A DNA stretch of 64,000 bases from Rhodocyclales bacterium GT-UBC. GTDB taxonomy: Bacteria; Pseudomonadota; Gammaproteobacteria; Burkholderiales; Rhodocyclaceae. The stretch covers positions 108,052-172,051 of the forward strand of contig QXPY01000003.1 in assembly GCA_003583745.1 (NCBI GenBank), given 5' to 3'. A model generated the notes under the pieces. The model did not search any database, was not told the DNA's origin, and saw only the letters and a program-made list of their open reading frames with translations. Position numbers and translations under genes: made by a program. The first letter of the stretch is position 1. Every line of letters starts with the position of its first letter. Of this stretch, positions 34,380 through 42,778 are shown in pieces.

Positions 34380-36026
34380 TTATACAGCGGCCTGTAATGC
34401 CGGCGGCGTGCAACACGACGATCCCTCTTCCGCAGCCGTCAGGATGGATTTCATCACTTCACGACGCGACAGTTTGATCGGCGACATCGAAACGATGTTA
34501 TCGACCTGCAATTCAGGACTGAGGAAGGGCTGCAAGCCGACCGGCTGGCGTGGATGCAGCTTGAATTCGCGCTTGGCCTTTTCCAGCTGCGCCTTGTTGG
34601 CGCTGAAGTAACGCGCCGCAGCGATGGTTTCGGGCAAATGCTTGAGTACGTGCCAGAGACTCCAGCGATGCGCCCACAGGCGCTTGGCGAAGCGCCGGTG
34701 GTAACCCTTGCTGTTGTAGAAGCGTTTGACGTGCCAGTTGTACAGCGCATCCATTTCCTCGCGCGATTTGAAGCCGTGCGGCAGGAAGACGAAGTTCAGG
34801 CAGTTCATCAGTCGCCAGTCTTCGATCATTTCGCCGGAAACGCCGGAAACGCATTCGTCCCAGATCGGCGCGCCATGCAGCGGGCTGAACTTGGTCATGT
34901 TCATTTCGTCAAGTTCGAGCGACAGGATGAAATCGCTGGTCACCTTGACGGTTTCCGGTGTTTCACCGGGCATGCCGAAGATGAACAAGCCCTTGGCGCG
35001 CATGCCGGCGGCGTGGATCTGGCGCACGGTATCGCGTACCGCATCCAGCGTAACACCGGCCTTGTGGCGTTCCATCATGCCCGGATCGGCCGATTCGATA
35101 CCCATCGAAACCATCAACACGCCAGCCCGTTTCAGTTTGGCCAGCATTTCATCCGAGGTATGACCGGTCCGGATGGCGCAATTCCACTGGATACCGAGCG
35201 GCTTCTCGATCAATAGCTCGCAGAGTTCGAAGACCCGCTGCTTCTTGGCGGTGAACAGGTCGTCGTACATGTTGATGTGATAGACGCCGAACTTGTCCCG
35301 CAGGTATTTCATGTGATCGTAGGTGTATTGCGCCGAGTTGGTCTTGTACAGACGCTCGAACACGGTCCGGTCACAGAAGGAACAGGTATAGGGACAGCCA
35401 CGCGAGGTGATCATCGTCGCGCCATGGCGCTTTTCGTAGGCAAACAGCGGCAGGTGATAGGCATGCGGAAAGCCGGCCAGTTTTTCGTAGGCGGGGAAGG
35501 GCAGCTCATCGAGATCGAGAATACGGTCACGCCGGGGATTGATCCGGATCTTGCCGCTTTCGTCGCGGTAGATCAGGTTGCCGATTTCCTTGAGTGGTTT
35601 GCCATCAGCCAGATCGAGCATGGCGCCTTCGCCTTCGCCGATGATCAGATAGTCGATCTCCGGAAAGTGCTCGAGAATGGGTGCACCGATCGAGGAAACA
35701 TGAACATTGCCGAATGTGATCTTGATATCCGGCCGACGCTCGCGAATATAGGCGGCGATCTCGAACGCATCCATGAATCCGGAAGTGGTGGCAGAAAAAC
35801 CAACCATTTCCGGGTCAGTGGCCAGCACGATCTCGGCATTTTCAGCAATGGACGGCGGGGCGTAAGGCCCCAGGCAATCATGCAGTTGTACGCTGTGTCC
35901 GAACTTTTCCAGCCAGGAAGCCAATTGCATGATGCCAATCGGTGCCATTCGATTGGCCAAGACTGAAAAGTCGGGCTGCCCCGGAACGAAATTGAAACCC
36001 GCGGGGTGAACAAGCGTGATGCGCAT
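34380..36026 (-). CDS. B12-binding-domain radical SAM protein
   Basis: 548 residues. N-terminal cobalamin-binding domain (about 1-150: ITLVHPAGFNFVPGQPDFSV, then VGFSATTSGFMDAFEIA and FGNVHVSS) followed by a radical SAM barrel with CPYTCSFC (CxxxCxxC) near 216-223. The C-terminal ~150 residues are basic and unassigned and end in a short SSCCTPP tail. Close in type to BchE-like and methyltransferase-like enzymes. First gene of the minus-strand block, so a pigment tailoring reaction, such as C-methylation or ring chemistry, is plausible but unproven. Start ATG fixed by the conserved MRITLVHP. Confidence 0.85.
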   Translation of the reverse strand: MRITLVHPAGFNFVPGQPDFSVLANRMAPIGIMQLASWLEKFGHSVQLHDCLGPYAPPSIAENAEIVLATDPEMVGFSATTSGFMDAFEIAAYIRERRPDIKITFGNVHVSSIGAPILEHFPEIDYLIIGEGEGAMLDLADGKPLKEIGNLIYRDESGKIRINPRRDRILDLDELPFPAYEKLAGFPHAYHLPLFAYEKRHGATMITSRGCPYTCSFCDRTVFERLYKTNSAQYTYDHMKYLRDKFGVYHINMYDDLFTAKKQRVFELCELLIEKPLGIQWNCAIRTGHTSDEMLAKLKRAGVLMVSMGIESADPGMMERHKAGVTLDAVRDTVRQIHAAGMRAKGLFIFGMPGETPETVKVTSDFILSLELDEMNMTKFSPLHGAPIWDECVSGVSGEMIEDWRLMNCLNFVFLPHGFKSREEMDALYNWHVKRFYNSKGYHRRFAKRLWAHRWSLWHVLKHLPETIAAARYFSANKAQLEKAKREFKLHPRQPVGLQPFLSPELQVDNIVSMSPIKLSRREVMKSILTAAEEGSSCCTPPALQAAV

Positions 36027-36096
36027 GACTGATCCTCAAACGAAGTGGCCGAATTTTATTAGAAGTAGGTACCGGCCTTGAGTTCCGGAAAAAGTA

Positions 36097-36873
36097 TTAC
36101 AGGCGCGTAACGGTATCCCAGGCAAATTTCAGGATCAGGACACCAACCACCAGCAGGAAAACCTTGCGGACGAATCCGCTGCCGTGTTTCAGCGCCAGCC
36201 TGGTTCCGGCCATCGAGCCGCTGACATTGGCCCCTGCCATCAATACGGCAAGCAAGGGCAGAACGTAACCATTGGGAACGAAATAAGCGAGTGCCGCCAG
36301 GTTCGTCGCAACGTTGACCACCTTGGCGCTGGCCGAAGCATGCAGAAAATCAAAACCGAAAAAACGCACAAAAAGAAAGATCAGGAAACTGCCGGTACCC
36401 GGTCCAAAAAAACCGTCGTAGAAGCCAATCACGCCACCGAGCAAGGTGGCGTAGATCAATTCCTGGTGCCCACCGTGGGCAGGCTGGTGAATCTGACCAA
36501 AATCCTTGCGCTTCAAGGTGTACCAAGCTGCCAGGACAAGCAGGATCAGAATCAGCGGCCGAACGGCATCCTTGGGTAACCAAGCCACCGCTGCCGCACC
36601 AAGATAAGAAAAGGCAAAAGCTGCGATCGCGGCGGGCAATATTGTGCGCCAGGGCATACGGACCTGACGGGCATAACGCCAGGTGGCATTCAAGGTACCG
36701 ACCACGCTGGCGCACTTGTTGGTGCCGAACAGGGTTGCCGCTGATTCGCCGGGATGGATGGCAAACAAGGCAGGAATCTGGATCAGGCCACCGCCACCAA
36801 CCACTGCGTCGATACCGCCAGCAATAAAGGCTGTAAGCAACAAGGCGAGCAAATTGGGATCAAGAATATCCAT
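36097..36873 (-). CDS. TauE/SafE (TSUP) family permease
   Basis: 258 residues with eight predicted membrane spans and the TSUP signature near the start (FIAGGIDAVVGGGGLIQIPAL) plus the repeated pattern GGVIGFYDGFFGPGTGSFLIF in the second half. TSUP proteins export or import sulfite, sulfonates or other organic anions. It is transcribed on its own from the AT-rich region that follows. No sulfur gene lies near it, so its substrate is open. Confidence 0.88.
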   Translation of the reverse strand: MDILDPNLLALLLTAFIAGGIDAVVGGGGLIQIPALFAIHPGESAATLFGTNKCASVVGTLNATWRYARQVRMPWRTILPAAIAAFAFSYLGAAAVAWLPKDAVRPLILILLVLAAWYTLKRKDFGQIHQPAHGGHQELIYATLLGGVIGFYDGFFGPGTGSFLIFLFVRFFGFDFLHASASAKVVNVATNLAALAYFVPNGYVLPLLAVLMAGANVSGSMAGTRLALKHGSGFVRKVFLLVVGVLILKFAWDTVTRL

Positions 36874-36894
36874 CGAACAGAAATTTAAATTAAA

Positions 36895-37197
36895 TGGCGG
36901 TCCTTCTGATCAGCTTGCCTGCCGGTCAGTAACGGAGAAGGCTGGAAACAGAGTTTCCGGTTTACTAATAAAATTTTTATATAAAGCGTTTACAACGAAT
37001 AACTCAACAATAATTCTGTGGATAACTTACATTTTCAATTTAAATTCATTCACTTGAAGAAATAAATCAGTTCTTGGAAAGGCTCTGAATTGCCTGTGGA
37101 TGAAATGTGCACAGATTTCCGCGACGTTGAAGATCCAGGCTTGATCCCCAAAGCGCTGACAACTTTTCCACAGCTTTATCAGACCGGGAAAAATCCC
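36895..37197. other. AT-rich DnaA-box region after mnmE (candidate origin element)
   Basis: A 300-bp gene-free stretch far more AT-rich than its surroundings (36960-37075 especially). It has a perfect DnaA box TTATCCACA on the minus strand (37017-37025), one-mismatch boxes TCATCCACA (minus, 37095-37103) and TTTTCCACA (plus, 37164-37172), and AT runs that could unwind. It probably also holds the TSUP promoter. Together this is an oriC-like layout, although genes between here and dnaA would then run against the fork. Confidence 0.5.
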
Positions 37198-38544
37198 TTA
37201 TTTGCCTATACAGAAACGACTGAAAATTACCCCCAACAAGTCGTCTGCAGTAAATTCGCCGGTAATTTCGCCCAGGGATTGCTGCGCCAGGCGTAGTTCT
37301 TCGGCAAACAGTTCCAGTGCCGGAAAACTGCCTTCAACCACTTGTCGGGCTGCCGCTATGTGCTCCTGAGCGCTGGCCAGGGCACGCAGATGCCTTTCAC
37401 GGGCAATGAAGACGTCTTCGGTTTGGTGCCAGCCGGCAATTCGCAGCAGTTCCTGGCGCAGCAATTCGATACCATCGCCGGAGCGGGCAGAAAGCGAGAT
37501 TGCCGTGGTTTCGGCTTCTTCATGGCGTTCGGCACTGGTGGCGCAGAGATCGATCTTGTTGAAGACGGTGATGCGTTTCAGACGCTCGGGCAGGCGGTCG
37601 AGAATTTCCCGATCTGCCGCAGCAACTCCGCTTCTGGCATCAACCAGCAAGAGGACGACATCGGCGCGCTCGATTTCGCGCCAGCTGCGTTCGATACCGA
37701 TCTGCTCGACTTCATCCTCGGTTTCGCGCAGGCCGGCCGTATCGATGATGTGCAGCGGTATGCCTTCGATCTGGATGGTTGAACGCAGCGCATCGCGAGT
37801 CGTTCCGGCAATCGGTGTGACGATGGCCAGATCGTCGCCAGCCAGGCGATTGAGCAGGGAGGACTTGCCGACGTTGGGCTGACCGGCCAGAACGACGTGC
37901 AGGCCGCTTTGCAGCAGTTTTCCCTGGCCGGCACGGTCGAAGACTTCGGCCAGCTTGATCTGGAGATTTTCCAGCCGGCCGAAGGCATTGGCGGCTTTCA
38001 GGAAATCGATGTCTTCTTCGGGAAAATCCAGCGTTGCCTCGACCAGCATGCGCAGGTTGATCAACTCGTCGGTCAGGCCGTGAATGGCTTTGGAAAACTC
38101 ACCCTGCAGCGAACGCACCGCTGAGCGGGCGGCGCTGGTGGTGGCGGCATCGATCAGGTCGGCAACGGCTTCGGCCTGGGCCAGGTCGAGTTTGCCGTTG
38201 AGGAAGGCGCGCCGGCTGAATTCGCCGGGCTCGGCCAGGCGGGCGCCGAGATCGAGGCAACGGCCAAGCAGCATCTGCATGACGACGGGGCCGCCGTGGC
38301 CTTGCAACTCGATTACGTCCTCACCCGTAAACGATGCCGGGTTGGGGAAATAGAGCAGCAGACCGCTGTCTATCGTTGCGCCGTCAGCCGCCAGGAAATT
38401 GGCCAGGGTAGCGAAGCGCGGTTTAGGATTCTTGCCGGTCAGTGCAAAAGCAAAGGGCAGCAAATTGCTGCCCGAGATGCGGATGACGCCGACACCACCA
38501 CGGCCGGGCGCCGTGGCGATGGCGGCGATGGTGTCGGATTTCAC
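37198..38544 (-). CDS. mnmE: tRNA modification GTPase MnmE
   Basis: 448 residues from a GTG chosen so that the protein begins [17 protein letters not shown], as in the family; a second in-frame GTG 36 bp upstream (38580) gives 12 extra residues overlapping yidC and is less likely. Contains the formyl-THF-binding N-terminal domain, the helical domain, the G domain with P-loop GQPNVGKS and DTAGLRE, and the invariant C-terminal CIGK. With MnmG it installs the cmnm5 group at wobble U34 of some tRNAs. The gene starts one base after the yidC stop, and mnmG, often adjacent, is not in this window. Confidence 0.95.
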   Translation of the reverse strand: MKSDTIAAIATAPGRGGVGVIRISGSNLLPFAFALTGKNPKPRFATLANFLAADGATIDSGLLLYFPNPASFTGEDVIELQGHGGPVVMQMLLGRCLDLGARLAEPGEFSRRAFLNGKLDLAQAEAVADLIDAATTSAARSAVRSLQGEFSKAIHGLTDELINLRMLVEATLDFPEEDIDFLKAANAFGRLENLQIKLAEVFDRAGQGKLLQSGLHVVLAGQPNVGKSSLLNRLAGDDLAIVTPIAGTTRDALRSTIQIEGIPLHIIDTAGLRETEDEVEQIGIERSWREIERADVVLLLVDARSGVAAADREILDRLPERLKRITVFNKIDLCATSAERHEEAETTAISLSARSGDGIELLRQELLRIAGWHQTEDVFIARERHLRALASAQEHIAAARQVVEGSFPALELFAEELRLAQQSLGEITGEFTADDLLGVIFSRFCIGK

Positions 38545-38545
38545 G

Positions 38546-40198
38546 TCAGATCTTGGCGTCGTTGGCTGCCTTGCCGCCACCTTCGATCATGCGGGTGATC
38601 TGCCATTGCTGGGCGATGGAGAGAACGTTGTTGACCACCCAGTAGAGAACCAGACCAGCCGGGAACCACAGGAACATGACACCGAAAATGAGCGGCATCA
38701 CAAGCATCACCTTGGCTTGGATCGGGTCCGGCGGAGTCGGATTGAGCTTGGTCTGAATGAACATCGAAATGATCATCAGCACCGGCAGGATGTAGAAGGG
38801 GTCAGCTGAAGCCAGATCGTGAATCCAGAGAATCCACGGTGCATCGCGCATTTCGACGGCACCAAGCAGTACCCAGTAGAGTGCGATGAAGACCGGAATC
38901 TGGACCAGGATCGGCAAGCAGCCACCTAGCGGATTGACCTTCTCGGTCTGATACAGCTTCATCATTTCCTGATTCAGCCGCTGCTTGTCATCAGCGTAGC
39001 GTTCCTTCAGTTGGGCCAAGCGGGGCGTCAGCACGCGCATCTTGGCCATCGATTTGTAGGAAGCGGCAGAAAGCGGGAAGAAAATGGCTTTCAGGATGAT
39101 GGTCAGGGTAACGATGGCCCAGCCCCAGTTACCGACCAAGGCATGGATGGCTTGCAATGCCCAGAAAATCGGTGCGGCAACCACGGTCAGCCAACCGTAA
39201 TCGACGACCAGATCGAGACCGGTGGCAACTTGCTTGAGCGCAGCTTGCTCTTGCGGTCCGGCATACAACGAAACCGTGGTTGCGGCTTTGGCACCGGGCG
39301 CCAGTTCGGCAACCGGGACAATGACGCCCGCCTGGAAGACATTGCTGCCTTCGATCTTGCGCATGTAGAACTCGCGTTGCGTCTTTTCCTTGGGTACCCA
39401 GGCCGAAACGAAGTAGTGCTGAACCATGGCCAGCCAACCGTTATCGGCAGTCTTGGCGAATTTGGCCTTGTCTTTGCCGATATCTTCGTAGGTCACCTTT
39501 TGGTACTTGTCGCCGTCGGTATATACCGCTGAGCCGGTGAAGGTGGATACCATCCGTGTTTCACCGGACGGCGCGACATCGTCGCGTTGCAACTGGAAGT
39601 AGGCATGCGGCGCCACTGCCTTGTCGCTGCCATTAGCAATTTCCCAGGCGACGTCAACAACATACGAACCACGTTTGAAGGTCAATACCTTGGTCGCCTT
39701 GATTCCGTTTTCAGATGGTGCTTCCAGACGGATAACCAGTTCGTTGGCACCATCGGCCAGGACGGTCGGACCGTCGACGCGCTTGAGTACCGTACGATGG
39801 GTCGGCAGACCTTCGCCGATCAAGCCGCTTTGAGCCATGTATTGATGCTTTTCGTCAAAAAGGACGAAATTCTTCTGTTTGTCCTCGTGCTCTTTGTACT
39901 TGAGCAATTCGAGACGAACCAGATCACCGCCTTGAGTGGAAATGCTTGCCTTCATCAGGTCGGTATCAACCGTGAAGGTTTCACCGGTATGGGCAGCGAG
40001 TGTCGGCGCAACGGTTTTACTCGATGTATTGCCGGCCTGCAGTGCAGCGGAAGGTGTGGGCGTCGGTGCAGCTCCGGTCGAGCTGGCGGCAGTAGCCTCA
40101 GCGGCCGGCTTCGGCTGGTTATATTTCTGCCAGTTTTCCCACAGCATGAAGCTGGAGAACGTGAAGATCAAAACCAGGATCAGGCGTCGAGTATCCAT
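38546..40198 (-). CDS. yidC: Membrane protein insertase YidC
   Basis: 550 residues. First membrane span (about 5-20, [15 protein letters not shown]), a large periplasmic P1 domain (~45-340) and the five C-terminal spans that form the insertase core, with the hallmark region [20 protein letters not shown]. The start is the ATG giving MDTRRLILV, because upstream residues overlap the yidD region. YidC inserts small membrane proteins alone or with SecYEG. Typical rnpA-yidD-yidC-mnmE order. Confidence 0.97.
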   Translation of the reverse strand: MDTRRLILVLIFTFSSFMLWENWQKYNQPKPAAEATAASSTGAAPTPTPSAALQAGNTSSKTVAPTLAAHTGETFTVDTDLMKASISTQGGDLVRLELLKYKEHEDKQKNFVLFDEKHQYMAQSGLIGEGLPTHRTVLKRVDGPTVLADGANELVIRLEAPSENGIKATKVLTFKRGSYVVDVAWEIANGSDKAVAPHAYFQLQRDDVAPSGETRMVSTFTGSAVYTDGDKYQKVTYEDIGKDKAKFAKTADNGWLAMVQHYFVSAWVPKEKTQREFYMRKIEGSNVFQAGVIVPVAELAPGAKAATTVSLYAGPQEQAALKQVATGLDLVVDYGWLTVVAAPIFWALQAIHALVGNWGWAIVTLTIILKAIFFPLSAASYKSMAKMRVLTPRLAQLKERYADDKQRLNQEMMKLYQTEKVNPLGGCLPILVQIPVFIALYWVLLGAVEMRDAPWILWIHDLASADPFYILPVLMIISMFIQTKLNPTPPDPIQAKVMLVMPLIFGVMFLWFPAGLVLYWVVNNVLSIAQQWQITRMIEGGGKAANDAKI

Positions 40199-40223
40199 GA
40201 ACTGCCTACAAAATATTCTTAAA

Positions 40224-40436
40224 TCAGGGTACGGGATCGTACCCGCCGGGATGCCAGGGATGACAACGACAAAGACGCTTGACGCCCAGCCAGCCACCCT
40301 TGATGGCACCATGCTTCTCTACTGCCTCTGCCGCATACTCCGAACAACTCGGAAAAAAACGGCAGCGCCGCCCCAAAAACGGGCTGATCGCATATTGATA
40401 GACCCGAAATACGCCGATCAATATGCGCTTCATCAT
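40224..40436 (-). CDS. yidD: Membrane protein insertion efficiency factor YidD
   Basis: 70 residues, the usual length. The family motif is clear: [20 protein letters not shown], then [20 protein letters not shown] with conserved cysteines. It helps YidC-dependent insertion through an amphipathic helix. Overlaps rnpA by four bases and is followed 25 bp later by yidC. Confidence 0.96.
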   Translation of the reverse strand: MMKRILIGVFRVYQYAISPFLGRRCRFFPSCSEYAAEAVEKHGAIKGGWLGVKRLCRCHPWHPGGYDPVP

Positions 40437-40801
40437 TCATTCCGCTTCGACTTCGGCCGTCGCAGTTTATCCAGCAAGACGAGAAAATCGCTGACCAGCA
40501 ACTTGTTATCGAGCGGCTTGGGCTTGACGGCCAGTCGCACCACCAGATCGCAGGCAGGCAGATTTTCGCGCTGACAACGAAATTGTTCGCGAATGATACG
40601 TTTGACTTTGTTACGGTCAACCGCTCGCTTGAGCAATTTTTTGCCGACGACCAAACCCAGGCGCGCTTCCGAATATTCGGCTGGCCTCGGCTGATAGTGC
40701 AGCATCAGCAATGTTCCACGAATCGCCCTCCTGAAACCAAAAACGGATGAGAACTCATCCGTTTTTGTCAGGCGATATCGTCTGGCGAAGGTTTGTGCCA
40801 C
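40433..40801 (-). CDS. rnpA: Ribonuclease P protein component
   Basis: 122 residues from a GTG start. The RnpA fold is shown by [16 protein letters not shown] near the N-terminus and the RNR motif in [15 protein letters not shown]. It supports RNase P RNA in removing 5' leaders from tRNA precursors. Codons 12-21 ([10 protein letters not shown]) lie in a perfect inverted repeat, described separately. Cotranscribed with rpmH, whose stop lies 17 bp upstream. Confidence 0.96.
   Translation of the reverse strand: MAQTFARRYRLTKTDEFSSVFGFRRAIRGTLLMLHYQPRPAEYSEARLGLVVGKKLLKRAVDRNKVKRIIREQFRCQRENLPACDLVVRLAVKPKPLDNKLLVSDFLVLLDKLRRPKSKRNE
40739..40766 (-). terminator. Terminator-like perfect inverted repeat inside rnpA
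   Basis: AAAAACGGATGAG, 2-nt loop, CTCATCCGTTTTT: 13-bp arms without mismatch, ending in five T on either strand. It lies in the first sixth of rnpA, directly downstream of rpmH. It has the shape of an intrinsic terminator and could act as an attenuator that sets more L34 than RnpA; it must be passed when rnpA is translated. Confidence 0.6.
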
Positions 40802-40818
40802 CCCGCCGAACGTCCGGT

Positions 40819-40953
40819 TTAAACAGCCAGACGTTTGCGACCCTTGGCGCGGCGCGCAGCGATAACTGCACGGCCACCCTTGGTGCGCATACGGACCAGG
40901 AAGCCATGGGTGCGCTTGCGGCGCACGACCGACGGTTGATACGTGCGTTTCAT
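40819..40953 (-). CDS. rpmH: 50S ribosomal protein L34
   Basis: 44 residues, too short for many gene callers. The sequence begins [20 protein letters not shown] and ends in the basic GRKRLAV, as in all L34 proteins. First gene of the rpmH-rnpA-yidD-yidC-mnmE operon, transcribed away from dnaA, with a promoter about 40 bp upstream of its ATG. Confidence 0.98.
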   Translation of the reverse strand: MKRTYQPSVVRRKRTHGFLVRMRTKGGRAVIAARRAKGRKRLAV

Positions 40954-40989
40954 GTTGGTAATCCCTTGATGTGCTAAGAAAAACACGTG

Positions 40990-41019
40990 ATTACACCGTG
41001 TTTACCTAGACCTTGTCAA
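40990..41019 (-). promoter_or_regulatory. rpmH promoter
   Basis: Minus strand: TTGACA (41014-41019), 18-bp spacer, TGTAAT (40990-40995). The -10 sits inside an inverted repeat AAACACG/CGTGTTT (40980-41002), a possible operator. No other good promoter lies before rpmH. Confidence 0.65.
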
Positions 41020-41184
41020 GTTCAATTATTTGTCAATGCTGTGGATAACTTTGTGGATGGCGGGTAGAATACGGCCTCCAGACGGCGGCCCCAGGGCCGC
41101 CAATTTTGTTAAGGCATTAACAAATAAATCATATAGTTAAACCGCAAGTCGGATACGGCCAGGCGGGGAGGAGTGTAGTCGTCG
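41020..41184. other. rpmH-dnaA intergenic region: DnaA boxes, dnaA promoter and leader (candidate oriC)
   Basis: A perfect DnaA box (TTATCCACA, minus strand, 41040-41048) is followed by a weak one (41052-41060) and then by a TAGAAT -10-like element (41065-41070). The first box covers the place where the -35 would be, so DnaA binding could repress its own gene. The 115-bp leader holds the GC hairpin described next and a perfect IR TTGTTAA/TTAACAA (41106-41123). Genes diverge from here in both directions, which makes this a good origin candidate. Confidence 0.6.
41084..41107 (+). terminator. Terminator-like hairpin in the dnaA leader
   Basis: GGCGGCCC, CA loop, GGGCCGCC (8-bp perfect GC stem, 41084-41101), then AATTTT. 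It lies between the dnaA -10 and the start codon, so it could attenuate dnaA transcription. The T tract is short, so efficiency may be low. Confidence 0.45.
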
Positions 41185-42567
41185 ATGTCCGGTTTCTGGG
41201 AATCCTGTTTGCAGCGGTTTGAGCAGGAATTGCCCGCGCAGCAATTCAACACCTGGATCAAGCCCCTGCGGCTTGAAGGTGAAGGGGCACCGCTCGAAGG
41301 TTTGCGCCTGATCGCGCCAAACAGTTTCATTCTTAAATGGGTTCGCGACCGATATCTCAGTCGTATCGAAGATTACGCGCGGGCTTTTTTCACCGATCCG
41401 GTCAGCATCGCCCTGATCATTGGCAGCTCGAAAGCGGTTCCGTCCAATGAGACGCGAACCAATAGCGGCACGGCAAGCAATGCTGGCGAAGCGGCTCCCG
41501 TTCAGCAACCGGTCGTGGAAAAAAATCGCGGGCGGGGCAGCAACTACGAAAAATCTCGTCTTTTTTCGTCTTTCACTTTCGACAACCTGGTGGTCGGCAA
41601 GGCCAATGATCTGGCGCGTGCCGCAGCCGTACAGGTAGCCAATAATCCGGGCGGGGCCTACAACCCGTTATTCATTTACGGTGGTGCCGGTCTGGGCAAG
41701 ACCCACTTGATTCACGCCATCGGCAATACCATTTTGCGCGAGAACCCGGAAAAGATCGTTCGTTACGTGCATGCCGAGGACTATTACTCAGACGTAGTGC
41801 GGGCGTATCAGCAGAAATCCTTCGATACCTTCAAACGGATGTATCGTTCGCTCGACGTGTTGTTGCTCGATGACGTCCAGTTCTTCAATGGCAAGAATCG
41901 TTCGCAGGAAGAGTTTTTCTTCCTGTTCAATGCGCTGATCGAGGCCCGCAAGCAGATCATCATCACCTGCGATACCTATCCAAAGGACATCAACGGTCTG
42001 GATGACCGTCTGGTTACCCGATTCGACTGGGGCCTGACGGTCCAGATCGAACCGCCTGAACTGGAAATGCGTGTCGCCATTTTGAAGAAAAAGGCTGAAG
42101 CGGAAGGTCTGCAACTTGATGATGAAGTGGCATTCTTCATTGCCAAGCATTTGCGCTCGAACGTTCGCGAGTTGGAAGGTGCGTTGAAGAAGGTACTGGC
42201 CTACTCGTCTTTCCATGGCCGGGTCATTGCTCTTGATCTGGCCAAGGAAGCGTTGAAGGATCTGATCGGTTCTGTGCGTAACGTCGGTATGGACAACATC
42301 CAGAAGACGGTGGCCGATTACTACAAGATCAAGGTTGCCGATCTATTCTCGAAAAAACGTACGCGGGCCATTGCTCGGCCTCGCCAAGTAGCCATGTGGC
42401 TATGTCGCGAAGTGACATCGCACAGTTTTCCGGAAATCGGCGATGCCTTTGGCGGTCGAGATCACACCACCGTGATTCACGCCGTCAAGACGATCGATTC
42501 CCTGCGGACCAAGGAAAACGAACTGAATCACGATCTGCACGTATTGCTGCAAGTATTGAAAGGTTAA
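41185..42567 (+). CDS. dnaA: Chromosomal replication initiator DnaA
   Basis: 460 residues: N-terminal DnaB-interaction domain I (WESCLQRFEQELPAQQFNTW), a variable linker (about 85-122), the AAA+ domain with Walker A GGAGLGKT (166-173) and Walker B LLLDD, and the C-terminal DNA-binding domain with FGGRDHTTVIHA. All essential motifs are intact. DnaA-ATP binds the DnaA boxes noted on either side to open the origin. A GGGGAGGAG sequence lies 9 bp before the ATG. Confidence 0.99.
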   Translation: MSGFWESCLQRFEQELPAQQFNTWIKPLRLEGEGAPLEGLRLIAPNSFILKWVRDRYLSRIEDYARAFFTDPVSIALIIGSSKAVPSNETRTNSGTASNAGEAAPVQQPVVEKNRGRGSNYEKSRLFSSFTFDNLVVGKANDLARAAAVQVANNPGGAYNPLFIYGGAGLGKTHLIHAIGNTILRENPEKIVRYVHAEDYYSDVVRAYQQKSFDTFKRMYRSLDVLLLDDVQFFNGKNRSQEEFFFLFNALIEARKQIIITCDTYPKDINGLDDRLVTRFDWGLTVQIEPPELEMRVAILKKKAEAEGLQLDDEVAFFIAKHLRSNVRELEGALKKVLAYSSFHGRVIALDLAKEALKDLIGSVRNVGMDNIQKTVADYYKIKVADLFSKKRTRAIARPRQVAMWLCREVTSHSFPEIGDAFGGRDHTTVIHAVKTIDSLRTKENELNHDLHVLLQVLKG

Positions 42568-42778
42568 AGAAACTGTCGATAAGTCTGTGGGAAAACTGTC
42601 AGGGAATTGTGAGCTAACCGAGATTTATCCTTTATGGGAAAATTATCCAGAATTCATCCACAGGCAATCCAGTGCTTTTTACAGAAGCAAATTATTAAAT
42701 TAAATATCTGAAAATAAACAAAAATTTTCGGTTATCCACAGAACTGTTCCCGATATAGTCTTTAAAGGAATTTTATAT
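42568..42778. other. dnaA-dnaN intergenic region with DnaA boxes and AT-rich stretch (candidate oriC)
   Basis: Contains TTATCCAGA (42643-42651), TCATCCACA (42654-42662) and a perfect TTATCCACA (42732-42740), around an AT-rich core (42681-42730) that could be an unwinding element. A TATAGT -10-like element (42754-42759) gives a possible dnaN promoter whose -35 area overlaps the perfect box. AAAGGAA precedes the dnaN ATG. Confidence 0.6.

Noticed and set aside
37090..37296. 68-codon plus-strand frame in the DnaA-box region
   Set aside because: Overlaps the mnmE end and the DnaA boxes, without a ribosome binding site or protein-like sequence.
40983..40988. CACGTG core before rpmH as a second parS site
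   Set aside because: Flanking bases do not match the rest of the parS palindrome; it is explained by the AAACACG/CGTGTTT repeat.
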